Shown here: in pieces, positions 33,015-43,716 of the stretch
Layout: each line of letters opens with the position of its first letter
Position numbering within the stretch: position 1 is the first letter of the stretch
NCBI GenBank assembly: GCA_045617465.1
Contig: JAZLIQ010000001.1
Coordinates: forward strand, 62,001-126,000
Direction of reading: 5' to 3'
Origin: Hennigella sp045617465
GTDB taxonomy: Bacteria > Bacillota_I > Bacilli_A > Mycoplasmatales > Mycoplasmoidaceae
Length of the DNA: 64,000 nucleotides
Notes under the pieces: generated by a model
What the model saw: the letters and a program-made list of their open reading frames with translations, nothing else
Databases searched by the model: none
What the model was told of the DNA's origin: nothing
Translations under genes and position numbers: made by a program

Positions 33015-35150
33015 CTAACTTCCAGATGGATATACTGAAACCTTCTTTGTTTTAGCATCTATTCCTAATTCATATTTTTTGTTACGTTTTAGATTATTTG
33101 AAATAATTTCATTAGCTAAAACATTTTCAATGTTTCTTTGAATAAATCTTTTGATTGGTCTTGCACCAAAAGCTGGATCATATGCATCTTTTGCAACTCA
33201 ATCAATAATCTTCTTGTCAAAGTTAATATTGTATTCTTGTTCTAATAAACGTTTTGAAACTTCATTAAGTTGAGTCTTGACAATTTCCTTAATGTTGTCT
33301 TGACTTAATGAGTTGAAGACAATTAATTCATCAATTCTATTGATAAATTCAGGTCTTAGTCTTAACTTGATTTCATCAAGAACTTTTTGTTTATTGCCTT
33401 CTAGAACGTGTTGACCACCAATGTTTGATGTCATGATGATGATAGTATTTTTAAAGTTTACATATCTACCATGACTATCTTTTAGTTGACCATCATCTAA
33501 TACTTGCAGTAAGATGTTTAGTACATCAACATGAGCTTTTTCGATTTCATCGAATAAGACAACTGAATATGGTTTTGTTCTAACTGCGTCAGTTAGGATT
33601 CCACCTTGTTCATAACCAACATATCCAGCTGGCGCACCAATTAGTTTACTAACTGTATGTTTTTCCATATATTCGGACATATCAAATCTAATCATTTGTT
33701 TTTCTGAATCAAACATATTTAAAGCTAATGCTTTAGCTAATTGTGTTTTACCTACACCAGTTGGTCCTAAAAACAAGAATGAACCAATTGGTCTGTTTGG
33801 ATCATTAATACCTGCTCTGCCTCTTAATACAGCAGCAGCTACTAAATCAACAGCTTCATCTTGCCCTTTAACTGTTTTCTTAATATCATCAGCTAAATTA
33901 TTTAATTTAGCTTGTTCAGATTGAAGTAATTTATTTAAAGGAATATTTGTTGTTTGGGAAATAACTTCTGCTACTTCATTAACTGTAACAGAGTCAGAGA
34001 AGTTATGTCCAGCAGAATTCTTTTCAAAGTCTGCTTCTAGTTTCTTTAACTCTTTAGTTAAATTAGGAATAGAAACATAAAGCAGTTTACTAGCTTTTTC
34101 AAATTCTCCTTCTTGTTGAAGTCTTTCTGCTTCTAGTTTCTCATTATCTAATTTAGTCTTAAGATCATTAATCTTTTTATGTTCATCTTTATTCTTATTT
34201 CATTCAGATAATTCTTTATCTTGTTGTTTTTTAAGTTCAGATAATTGTTTCTCAATATCTTTTAAACTCTTTTTAGATTTATCATCTTCTTCTTTAGAAA
34301 GGGCTGCTTTAGCAGTTTCTAAATAAATGATTTGTCTATTTCTTTTATCTAGTTCGGGAGGAAGAGAATGGAATTGTGTTTTAACTTTAGCTGCAGCTTC
34401 ATCGATTAGGTCAATAGATTTATCTGGAAGATAACGGTCAGAAATATATCGATCAGATAAATTAACTGCAGCCACAAGTGCAGAGTCGTGGATTTTAACT
34501 TGGTGGAACAATTCTCATCTTTCTTTTAGTCCACGCATGATGGTTAGTGCTTCTTCTTTAGTTGGTTCAGTTACTAGAACTTTTTGCATTCTACGTTCTA
34601 AGGCTGAATCTTTTTCAATATATTGACGGTATTCGTTAATAGTTGTGGCACCAATCACTTTGATTTCACCCCGAGCCATCATTGGTTTTAAGATGTTAGC
34701 AGCATCCATTGTGCTGCTACCAGAGTTTTTACCAGTTCCTACTAATTGATGAATTTCATCAATGAAGAGAATAATGTTACCATCAGATTCTTTTACTTGT
34801 TTGATAACATTATTTAATCTTTGTTCAAATTGACCTTGGAAACTAGCTCCAGCAATTAGACTCGCTAGAGATAGTTCGTATACTTCTTTACCAATAAGGT
34901 TGTTAGGAACATCCTTATTTACTATTCTTTGTGCAAAGCCTTCTACTATTGCTGTCTTACCAACACCTGGTTCACCAATTAGTACAGGGTTGTTTTTAGT
35001 TTTTCTTGAAATAATTTCGATTAATCTTCTTATTTCTTTTTCACGCCCAATAATAGGATCAACTTTGTTGTCTCTTACGTCTTGGGTGATGTTACGCCCA
35101 AATTGTTTTAGGGCATTTTCATCATCTGGTTTTTGATAATTAAATTCCAT
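33015..35150 (-). CDS. clpB: ClpB disaggregase, short form without N domain
   Basis: 711 residues; full-length ClpB is about 860. It starts directly before the first AAA+ domain (FGRNITQDVRDNKVDPIIGREKEIRRLIE), with Walker A IGEPGVGKTAIVEG. A middle coiled-coil domain follows (residues ~280-420), then the second AAA+ domain with Walker A FLGPTGVGKTQLAKAL, arginine-finger region and sensor 2 (GARPIKRFIQRNIE). With DnaK it rescues aggregated proteins. The absent N domain is also seen in other mycoplasmas. A CIRCE element upstream indicates HrcA control. Confidence 0.95.
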
Positions 35151-35186
35151 AATTTATTACCTCGCTATATTCATTATACACAAAAA

Positions 35187-35213
35187 TTAGCACTCTCAAC
35201 AATAAAGTGCTAA
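35187..35213. promoter_or_regulatory. CIRCE operator (HrcA site) of clpB
   Basis: TTAGCACTC-9 bp-AAGTGCTAA. This is the CIRCE inverted repeat with one mismatch in the right arm, 37 bp upstream of clpB. HrcA binds CIRCE to repress heat-shock genes. Confidence 0.92.
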
Positions 35214-35265
35214 TTATTATTTTGTAAACAAAAACCTAGCTGATTCCGTTCAACTAGGTTCTTAA

Positions 35266-35342
35266 TGGCGCGCCAGAGAGGATTCGAACCTCCGACCACG
35301 CGCTTAGAAGGCGCGTACTCTATCCAACTGAGCTACTGGCAC
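35266..35342 (-). tRNA. tRNA-Arg (UCU)
   Basis: 77 nt with encoded CCA. Acceptor GTGCCAG/CTGGCGC, D arm GCTC...GAGT, anticodon stem CGCGC/GCGCG with loop CTTCTAA (anticodon UCU), and T arm GGAGG-TTCGAAT-CCTCT. It reads AGA/AGG, the main arginine codons in this AT-rich genome. Confidence 0.96.
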
Positions 35343-35425
35343 AGTGTTATGTAATTATACCACAAATTTATAATTTATAGGTTTTATACTTTATAATTTA
35401 TCTAACTTGTAAAAGAGGTAAAAAG

Positions 35426-36754
35426 ATGAAAATTTTATCAGTAAAAAACAATAAAACTGATGCAACATTTGAAGTTGAATTAGATGCAAAATCTTGAAAA
35501 GATAGCTTAGTTAAAACTAAGAAAGATTTAGCTAAGAATATTCAAATTCAAGGTTTTAGAAAAGGACATGTTCCTCAAGCAGAAATTGATAAACGTATTT
35601 CTAAACAAGAAGTAGCTATGCGTGCTTTAGAAAAACAACAAAATGCTTTAATTCAAGCAGTTATTGATTCTAAAGAATTTAAAAGTTCTGATTGTTTAGA
35701 TTCAGTTAGTAGATTAGAAGTATCTAAACTAGAACCTACACCTATTGTTAAGGTTAGTTTAGAATTAGTACCCAAAGTTGAAAACTTTAGTGCTAAAGAT
35801 ATTAAAGAAATATCTGTGCCACCATTTAAGGCTCCAGATATTACTGATGCTATGGTTAATCACCAAATCAAGATGATGATTAAACCAGATGCAATGATCT
35901 CAGCCAAGAAAGATGGAGTTGTAGCTAAAGGTAATATTGCTGTTATTGACTTTAAAGGTTTTATTGATAACAAAGCCTTTAAAGGCGGTGAAGGCAAGAA
36001 CTTTGAACTAGAAATTGGTTCTAAGTCATTCATTGATAACTTTGAAGACCAACTAGTAGGCTGCAAGAAAGGTGACAAGAAAGAAGTTAAAGTTACCTTC
36101 CCTAAAGACTATGGTATGAAAGACTATGCTGGTAAACCAGCAAAGTTTGATGTAGTAGTTAAAGATGTTAAGGAAATAGAATATCCACAAATCACTAAAG
36201 ATTACTGCAAGAAGTTTGGTATGGATTGTGCTAACCAAAAAGAGTTGTTTGAACACATTAAGAACTTGTTCAAACAAGAAGCGCAAATGCGTTATCAAGA
36301 TATGGCTATGAGAATCATTAATGATGCTATAGCTAAGAAAGCTAAACTAAGCTATTATCCTAATGGTTTAGTTGCTATGCACAAAAACCAAATCATGAGA
36401 CAATATGAACAAGAAGCTAAACGTGCTGGTTTCAAGACTCTTGACCAATATAAGAAGGCTATTGGTTTAGATGCAAAGAAGTTTGAAGAAGTTTTAAATG
36501 GCTCAGCTAAGACAACATTAAATGTTGCATTAGCTTATGAAAAGCTTATTGAAGAACTTAAACTTAAGGTTTCTGAAGCAGATAGCAAAGACTATCTAGA
36601 TAAATTAACTAGATATGTAGGTGATGCAAAGAAAGCTAAAGATCTATATGAAAAGAATAAAGAAATGGCTGAAAGCAACATCTTACGTGATAAGTTATTC
36701 AAAAAGCTTGTAGAAGAAGCTAAAAAAGAACAACCTAAGAAAGCAAGTAAATAA
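35426..36754 (+). CDS. tig: Trigger factor
   Basis: 442 residues, normal length. It is the ribosome-bound chaperone/peptidyl-prolyl isomerase. The ribosome-binding signature is intact (GFRKGHVPQAEIDKR, from residue ~45). The FKBP-like domain spans about 165-245 (GNIAVIDFKGFIDNKAFKGGEGKNFELEIGSKSFI), and the helical C-terminal chaperone domain follows. A ribosome site (AGAGGT) precedes the ATG. It lies between tRNA-Arg and lon, both protein-quality genes. Confidence 0.96.
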
Positions 36755-36758
36755 CCAT

Positions 36759-36786
36759 AAAAACACCTAGGAAACTGGGTGTTTTT
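36759..36786 (+). terminator. Terminator of tig
   Basis: Stem AAAACACC(T) / (G)GGTGTTTT with a 9-base loop and T tract. Confidence 0.8.
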
Positions 36787-36820
36787 AAAATCTATATTTT
36801 TAAGCAAAATATAAAATAAA

Positions 36821-36847
36821 TTAGCACTCTCACCAATAATGTGCTAA
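36821..36847. promoter_or_regulatory. CIRCE operator (HrcA site) of lon
   Basis: TTAGCACTC-9 bp-ATGTGCTAA, 25 bp upstream of lon. The left half is identical to the site before clpB. Confidence 0.92.
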
Positions 36848-36872
36848 AATATAAGTAGCGGAGGTTATTTAC

Positions 36873-39242
36873 ATGAAAAATACAAATAACAAGAACCTAT
36901 TAATTACTAGGGGAGTTATATGCTTCCCTGGTATTGAAAAAGATATTGAGATTGCTAGAGAAGTATCTATCAATGCTATTAATGATGCTTATGATAAGGG
37001 CAATAAAGAAATCATTATTACTGCCCAAATCAACCCTAAGCTTGATACAGTAAAGAAAATAGATGAAATCTATAATATTGGTGTTGTAGCTAAAATTACC
37101 AAGATCGCTAGAGAAGATGATGGTATGACAGTGACAGTCTTACCATCTTCTAGAGTCTTAATTAGCTCTCTAGGTCAAGATACAGCTAAGAAATTCTATA
37201 AATGTGAATTTACTGAGATTAATGATCAACAACTATATAAGATAGATGAATCTAAAGACTTTGATACCTTATTGGAATTATTAAATAGATATGACCAAAA
37301 GGTAACAGCAAGAATCAGAGATATCATTATTGAAAACGAAAAGAAAGGCAAACATAACGACATCATAAACTTAGTTTATGAAATAGCTAATGCTTTACCT
37401 GTTCATTTCGATCAAAAGCAACAAATCTTAGCTCTAAACACTTTACCGCTTAAGATTGATGCTTTAACAAGCTTATTATCTAACCCTGCTGATTTATCTA
37501 AAGTAGAAAAAGATATTAATAAGAAGCTTAGTGAATCTTTAAATAAACAACAACGTGAGTTCTACTTACGTGAAAAGATGAGAACTATTAAAGAAGAGCT
37601 AGGTGAAATCTCTTCTAGAGAGAATGATTCTACTACTTTCCGTAAACGTTTAAGAGAAAACCCTTATCCTAAACATATTAAGGAAAAGTTAGAATCAGAA
37701 ATTAATCACCTAGAATCTTCTAACCCTCAAGAATCTTCAATGATTAGAACATACATTGAATGATTATTGAATATTCCATGATGACAAGAATCCAAAGATA
37801 ATGATGACTTTAACAAAGTTAAAGGCACTTTGGATGCAAGCCACTATGGACTAGAAAAAGTTAAAGAAAGAATTATTGAATATTTAGCAGTTAGAGCCAA
37901 GAGCAAAAACACTAAAGCACCAATTATTTGTTTAGTTGGTCCTCCAGGTGTAGGTAAATCATCGCTTGCTAAGTCTATAGCTGATGCACTAAATAAACCA
38001 TTTGTTAAGATGGCTTTAGGTGGAGTTAAAGATGAATCTGAAATTAGAGGGCATAGAAGAACATATTTAGGTTCTATGCCTGGTCGAATCATCAAAGCTA
38101 TGAAGAAAGCTGGGGTAGTCAACCCATTATTCTTATTAGATGAAATTGATAAGATGTCATCTGATCAAAGAGGTGATCCAGCTTCAGCTATGCTAGAAGT
38201 GTTAGATCCAGAACAAAACTCTAGATTTAGCGATAACTACATCGAAGAAGACTATGACTTATCTAAAGTAATGTTTGTTGCTACAGCTAACTATGCAGAA
38301 CAAATTCCAGCTGCATTATATGACCGTCTTGAAATAATCGAATTAACTTCATATACAGAATTAGAGAAGTTAGCTATAGCAAAGAAATACTTAATACCAA
38401 AGGTATTAAAAGATTCAGGTTTAACAGCTAAAGATTTAACTTTTGCTGATGATGCTTTAATGTTCATTATTAGACACTATACACAAGAAGCTGGTGTACG
38501 GGAACTAGAAAGAATGATTAGAAAGATTGCCCGTAAACTAGTAGTAGAACAAATGTCTAGTAAGAAAAAAGCTGCTAAACATATTGATAAAGCAGCAGCT
38601 AAGTTCTATCTAGACAAAGAGATTTATGAATACAACATCAAAGAGAAGGTAAACATCCCTGGTGTTGTTAATGGTATGGCCTATACTTCAGCAGGTGGTG
38701 ACTTACTACAAATAGAAGTAACCCACTATAAAGGCAAAGGTAATGTTTCCATTACTGGTAACTTAAAGGAAACAATGAAAGAATCTGCCCAAGTTGCTTT
38801 AGCTTTTGTTAAAGCTAATGCAAAGAAGTTTGGCATTCATGATATCGACTTCTCTAAAACAGATATCCACATCCATGTTCCAACTGGTGGTGTACCTAAA
38901 GACGGTCCATCTGCAGGTGTAACATTAACAACAGCCATCATTTCTGCTTTAAGTGAAAGACCTGTCAAATCTACATTATCAATGACAGGAGAAATCACTT
39001 TAAGAGGTAAAGTGTTAATTATAGGTGGCGTTAAAGAAAAGACTATCTCTGCTAACCGTGGCGGGGTTAATACAATCATTATCCCGGCACGAGATGAGAG
39101 ATTCTTAAAAGATGTTCCACCAGAAGTAAGAGATAACATCACAGTCTATCTGGTAGAACACTATGATGAGATCTATAACATAGTCTTTAATAATAAGCCA
39201 TTAAAAGAAACTAAAGTGATTAAAGGTAAGAATGTGAAATAA
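36873..39242 (+). CDS. lon: ATP-dependent protease Lon
   Basis: 789 residues, normal length. The N-terminal substrate domain begins LLITRGVICFPGIEKDIEI. The AAA+ module has Walker A CLVGPPGVGKSSLAKSIA, sensor region GGVKDESEIRGHRRTYLGSMPGRI and PLFLLDEIDKMSSD. The Ser-Lys protease dyad domain has the PKDGPSAGVTLTTAI signature (catalytic Ser) and, downstream, the conserved Lys region GEITLRGKVLIIGGVKEK. It degrades damaged proteins and is HrcA-controlled through the adjacent CIRCE site, like clpB. Confidence 0.97.
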
Positions 39243-39267
39243 AAAAGAGGCATTGCCTCTTTTTTTA
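39240..39267. terminator. Bidirectional terminator between lon and the lipoprotein operon
   Basis: Stem AAAGAGGCA / TGCCTCTTT with A and T tracts, at the convergence of the two units. Confidence 0.85.
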
Positions 39268-39268
39268 A

Positions 39269-41311
39269 TTATGGAGATGGAACTGTATAGTAGTTACATG
39301 TTGCGCCAGAAGACGGGGTAATCGGTTCTTCAGTTCCACTTGTTCCTTGAAACATGTTATGAACAGCGCCATCAGTATATCCCGTACTAGGAACTGTCCA
39401 GAATGCATGGGCAACAGTTCTAGTAGTAGTACTTGTCAAATAAAGATTTGAGCAGTTAGCAAACATCATGTAGCATGCACGAGTTGTTAGATTAGTCAAA
39501 CCTATTGTTCCAGCAGCAGACAAGTTGACACATTCCATGAACATTTGATAATAGCAATATTCTGCAGATGAAGTTGCAGAAAGCTCTGGTGATGCTGTAA
39601 GAGCTTTACATTCAAAAAACATTTGGTAGCAACAATTTGCAGCAAGAGTAGTAGCCTTAATTGCTGGGGCAGTAGTTAAAGATATACATCTTGCAAACAT
39701 TCTATGATAAGATCCTTGTGACAAAGTTGTAGCAGCAATAGCTGCGTCACTTAAATTAACAAGTCCCCTGCAGCCCTCAAACATATTTGCATAACAATAT
39801 GTTGCTCCAGAAGTGCTTAAATTAACTGTCTTCAAATCAGGAATCTTTGTCAATGAATAGCAGTTGAAAAACATGTATCTATAGCAACTAGGGGCTAATG
39901 TTGGAGTTCCTAAGTCTGGTAAACCATCATCTGTTAGTTGCTCACAATTATAGAACATGCCGTTATAACAACTTGTCGACAATGTCGTAGCCGGCAAAAC
40001 TGGAGCCTTTTCTAATGATGTACAATTATAGAACATTTGCTCATAGCAACTAGGCGCTCCAGTTAAATCCATAGCAGGAAGGTTTAATTCACTAGCATCA
40101 GTTAAGCTTGTACATTGCGAAAACATCGATGCATAGCAAGATTCCTTAAGATTTGATGCTGGTAAGAAAGACACATTAATGTCTTCTAATCTAGTGCATC
40201 CAGAAAACATTCCAGCATAGCAGCCAGTAGCTAATGAAGTTGCAGGAAGCATACCATCTTGTAAATATGTTAAACCGGTGCAACCAGCAAACATACCATA
40301 ATAGCATCCTCCTGATAGGTTGTTATCAAGATGAGTTGCATCAGGTTTACCAGCAGGTAACAATGTAGTAGGAATAGTAGTCAATCCTGAACAGTTCATA
40401 AACATTCCTGCATAACAATATGTTCCTGTATAAACACCATCATTATCATTTAATTGTGTATCAGGTAATAGTGATGATGGGAATACTGTTAAGTTCCTAC
40501 AGTTGCTGAACATATAAGCATATGAATGGTCTTTTAAATGTTCAGACGGCAAAAGGTTAGATGAAATAGACACAATGCCAGAGCAGTTCTCAAATAACTT
40601 ATAGAAGCAATAGCTACATGGTATTGATTCAATTGGTTCGTCTTTACTTCCATTGTCTAACAATGTCATGACATTACCTGTTAAACTTACAGCTCCACCA
40701 ATTGAGAACGTAGTGTAATTTGAATCTGAGTGGCTGAATCCGCTGGAGTTGTCACCCTTAAAATACATGACTTCTCCGGAATGGATAGTTAAAATTTGCC
40801 CATTTTTGTATTCATCTCACCAAATACCTGTTTTAGAATACAAAATGTTTGGAGCAGCTAGTGACCCATGGGTAACAATAGATACAGTTGATTCTTGTAT
40901 TGCTTGCAAACCAATACAGTCTTTTAATGCAATATCTTGATCAAAGACAGGGTAAGCAACTAAACCAGCAGTAATAAGATCTGTATCTTTTATCTTAGTC
41001 CCATTTTCAAGTTCTCATGAACTAACTACATATCCGTTTAGTCTTGCAACTGGTTTTTGAATTGTGCTAAATTGTCTACCAACCTTTGCCCTTACGCTCG
41101 TATTACCAGTTCATTCAATGCCTGTTTGCGAAGATCTAGCTTTAAACTTAACTGTTGTATATTGAACTGTTAGTGGTTCGTTGTTAGTATCATGTTGCGT
41201 TTTATCGGCCTGTTCTGTTTTGTTAACGGTTGAACAAGAAGAAACACCGGCAACTATAGTTGCGCTTAATGATAATAACAAAGTTGATGTTAATAATTTT
41301 TTAATTTTCAT
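39269..41311 (-). CDS. Large surface lipoprotein with about 14 'CYxxMFxxCxxL' repeats
   Basis: 680 residues. Lipoprotein signal MKIKKLLTSTLLLSLSATIV then VSSC. From residue ~200 on, units of about 25 residues recur around SCYNGMFYNCEQL, GCYAGMFSGCTRL, YCYYQMFMECVNL. Each has Cys-Tyr-x-x-Met-Phe-x-x-Cys-x-x-Leu and often a spacer such as LPATTLS. This is a BspA-like leucine-rich-repeat variant rich in paired Cys. Last gene of a three-gene leftward operon; its ribosome site (AGAGGTTAG) overlaps the end of the previous gene. Surface binding is inferred. Confidence 0.85.
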
Positions 41312-41313
41312 AA

Positions 41314-43698
41314 CTAACCTCTATATCTGTAGTATCAAGTACCACTCGGTATTTGGCTATCTGCCGTTTCTATCCAATAATAGCCTGAACCTATCATTCT
41401 AGTTGTAGGTTCAGTCAAGCTTGTTATTGCTGGGCGCACAAAGAATTTTGTTCATCCTGAACTAGAAGAGTTTTGGAAATCCATATAAGAAGTTGATGTT
41501 GTGCTATCAGACAATGCAAAAGTTTGAAAGCAAGAATAGTTTGCTAATGAAGTTAAACTAACCATTCCTATTGTTTTAATACTATAGCAATATTGGAAAG
41601 TCATGTAATAGCAATATGGTTGAGCAGCAGTTGCAGGTAAGGCAGGAGAAGTAGTCAATGCACTACATCCATAAAACATTGATCTATAACATCCCTCTGC
41701 TAAAGTTTCAGATGACAAGGTTGGTGCATACTTAATTTTTGAACAACCTTGGAACATACTTTGATAGCAATTTTTAGTCATTGTTTGTGCTGATAAAGCA
41801 GGAAGTGTAGTTGGACTAGTTGTTGTAGCTTCTAACCCTGTACAGTATTCAAACATGCCGCTATAGCAACCTTCTGTTAGTGTAGTAGAAGGTAAGAAGG
41901 AACTACTTATAGATGTGATATTAGATGTAACACTAGTATACTCTCCAATGTTACTAAACAATTGGTTGAAACAATAGTTCATATGATCAGTTGCTTCATC
42001 ATTTACAAGGTTTTTAATTTCACCACGACCATCATCTAACAATCCCATTACTGTTCCTGATAGTTTGATGCTACCTATAGCTTTTGATGAATCTATTTTC
42101 TTGAAACCAAAATGAGCATGAGATGTATCGTCATTTCCGGCAGTCAAACCGTGTGGATTGTTGCCTTTTATATATATAGTACCTGTTGTAGCCGTTCCAG
42201 TTGTTAATGGAATTTCGCTAGCGGCTATCATTTCATATCATTGAGCACCATTATAGGAATATTTAAAACTAGGCACAGAACCTTCACCAATATAATCTCA
42301 AATTATGTTAGTGTTGCCACCAGTAACGGAAACTATCATACAATTTGAAGTCGAAACAGGTTTAACCTCAATTTCCTTTGAGCCAGTTATACCAGATCCA
42401 TCAGTTGAATGTGCAGTAATTGTACATTTTCCTTCTTTAATGCCAGTAACCACACCACTTTGAGGGTTAACTTCAGCAATTCTTGTATCACTTGATGTTC
42501 AAGTTACATCTTGAGAAGATGTAGAAGGGGTTACAGCAGCTTGGAATTGGTATGGGTGATCTGCTGTCAATTTGCTATCAAGTTGAGATGCTGCTTCGGG
42601 ACAACTAACTTCAATTCCAGTTGTCACAGGGTTTACAGTTCAACCAGTAGGAATAGCACTTTGTCCAGTTTGCGAACTAGTACCATTGTAAACAATGCTT
42701 CCAGATGCAGCAACGTCAAGTACTCAATCTGTAAAACAATCATTGAATTCACCAGTATATGCCAACTTAATTTTCTTTAATGCTGAACATCCTTTGAATA
42801 ATTCTTGATAACAGTGGAATTGAGCAGCATTTGCAGGAGCAAGTGCTGTAGCTGGAAGGTATGGAGCCATTACTAAGTTTGAACATCCAGTAAACATTCC
42901 GGCATAACAACCTTCAGTTAAATTTGTTGCTGGCAAGAACGAATCTGAAACATATCTAATTTCTTCTTGACTTTCAAACAAGTGATAGAAGCAATAGTCA
43001 TTAGGTATATCAGTAGCTGTTCCAGAAGCATTGTCAAGAAGCCCCATTACGTTTCCAACAATGTTTACTGCTCCACCAACGAATGTTATATATGTATAGT
43101 CATTAGGCGCAAAACTAAACCCATTAGGGTTATCGCCACGTAAGAAAAGGTTATCGCCAGGGTTTAATATTATTGGAGAACCAACATCATATCAGTTTTC
43201 ACCATAATCATCAGAATATTGAAGATTAGCTAAATCACCAACATCTCCAAGGTGTGCTCACCCAATTTGCGTCGTTTCAATTGCAGCGACACCAACACAG
43301 TTTTTTAGTAAAGTTTGATCTTGGAATACTGGATAAACAGTCAATTCGCCAGAATCAGGAACTTTAGTGTTTGCTGGAACAGGAGTTGTTCCACCTTCAG
43401 TTAATGATCAATGCAAGAACTTTAAACCTGATTTGATAGCTTTAGGTTGGGGAATAGTAGAGAAATATCTTCCTCTTTTAGCTCTTACCCTTGCATTTCC
43501 TTCAAGCGTTACACCTTGAGGTGCGGCAAAATTAACAAATGTATAAGAAACAGAATATGGTTCTGTGCTACTAACATTGTCAATTGTTTTATCAGTCTCC
43601 GTGTCAACAACACCGCACGATGTGCATATAGGAGCAACAACTAAAGTTGTTGCAGCACAACCAGCAAGTGCAATAAACAAAGATTTTGTTTTTTTCAT
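41314..43698 (-). CDS. Large surface lipoprotein with two repeat blocks and a BIg2-like domain
   Basis: 794 residues. Signal MKKTKSLFIALAGCAATTLVV with a Cys at ICTSC. Two blocks of the same CYxxMFxxC repeats (GCYAGMFTGCSNL; GCYRSMFYGCSAL) are separated by a BIg2-like Ig domain (DVTWTSSDTRIAEVNPQSG, then GKCTITAHS). The N-terminal ~180 residues before each block are alike (PGDNLFLRGDNPNGFSF against TGTIYIKGNNPHGLTAG), so the protein is an internal duplication. Same operon as its neighbours; the stop is 2 bp before the next start. Confidence 0.83.
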
Positions 43699-43716
43699 AT
43701 TGTTTGTCTCCTTTCA

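Noticed and set aside
33015..35150. clpB truncated at its N-terminus
   Set aside because: The start is close to the CIRCE/promoter region and mycoplasma ClpB commonly lacks the N domain.
35266..35342. tRNA-Arg as a mobile-element attachment site
   Set aside because: No integrase, no duplicated tRNA 3' end and no foreign genes next to it; it is flanked by clpB and tig.
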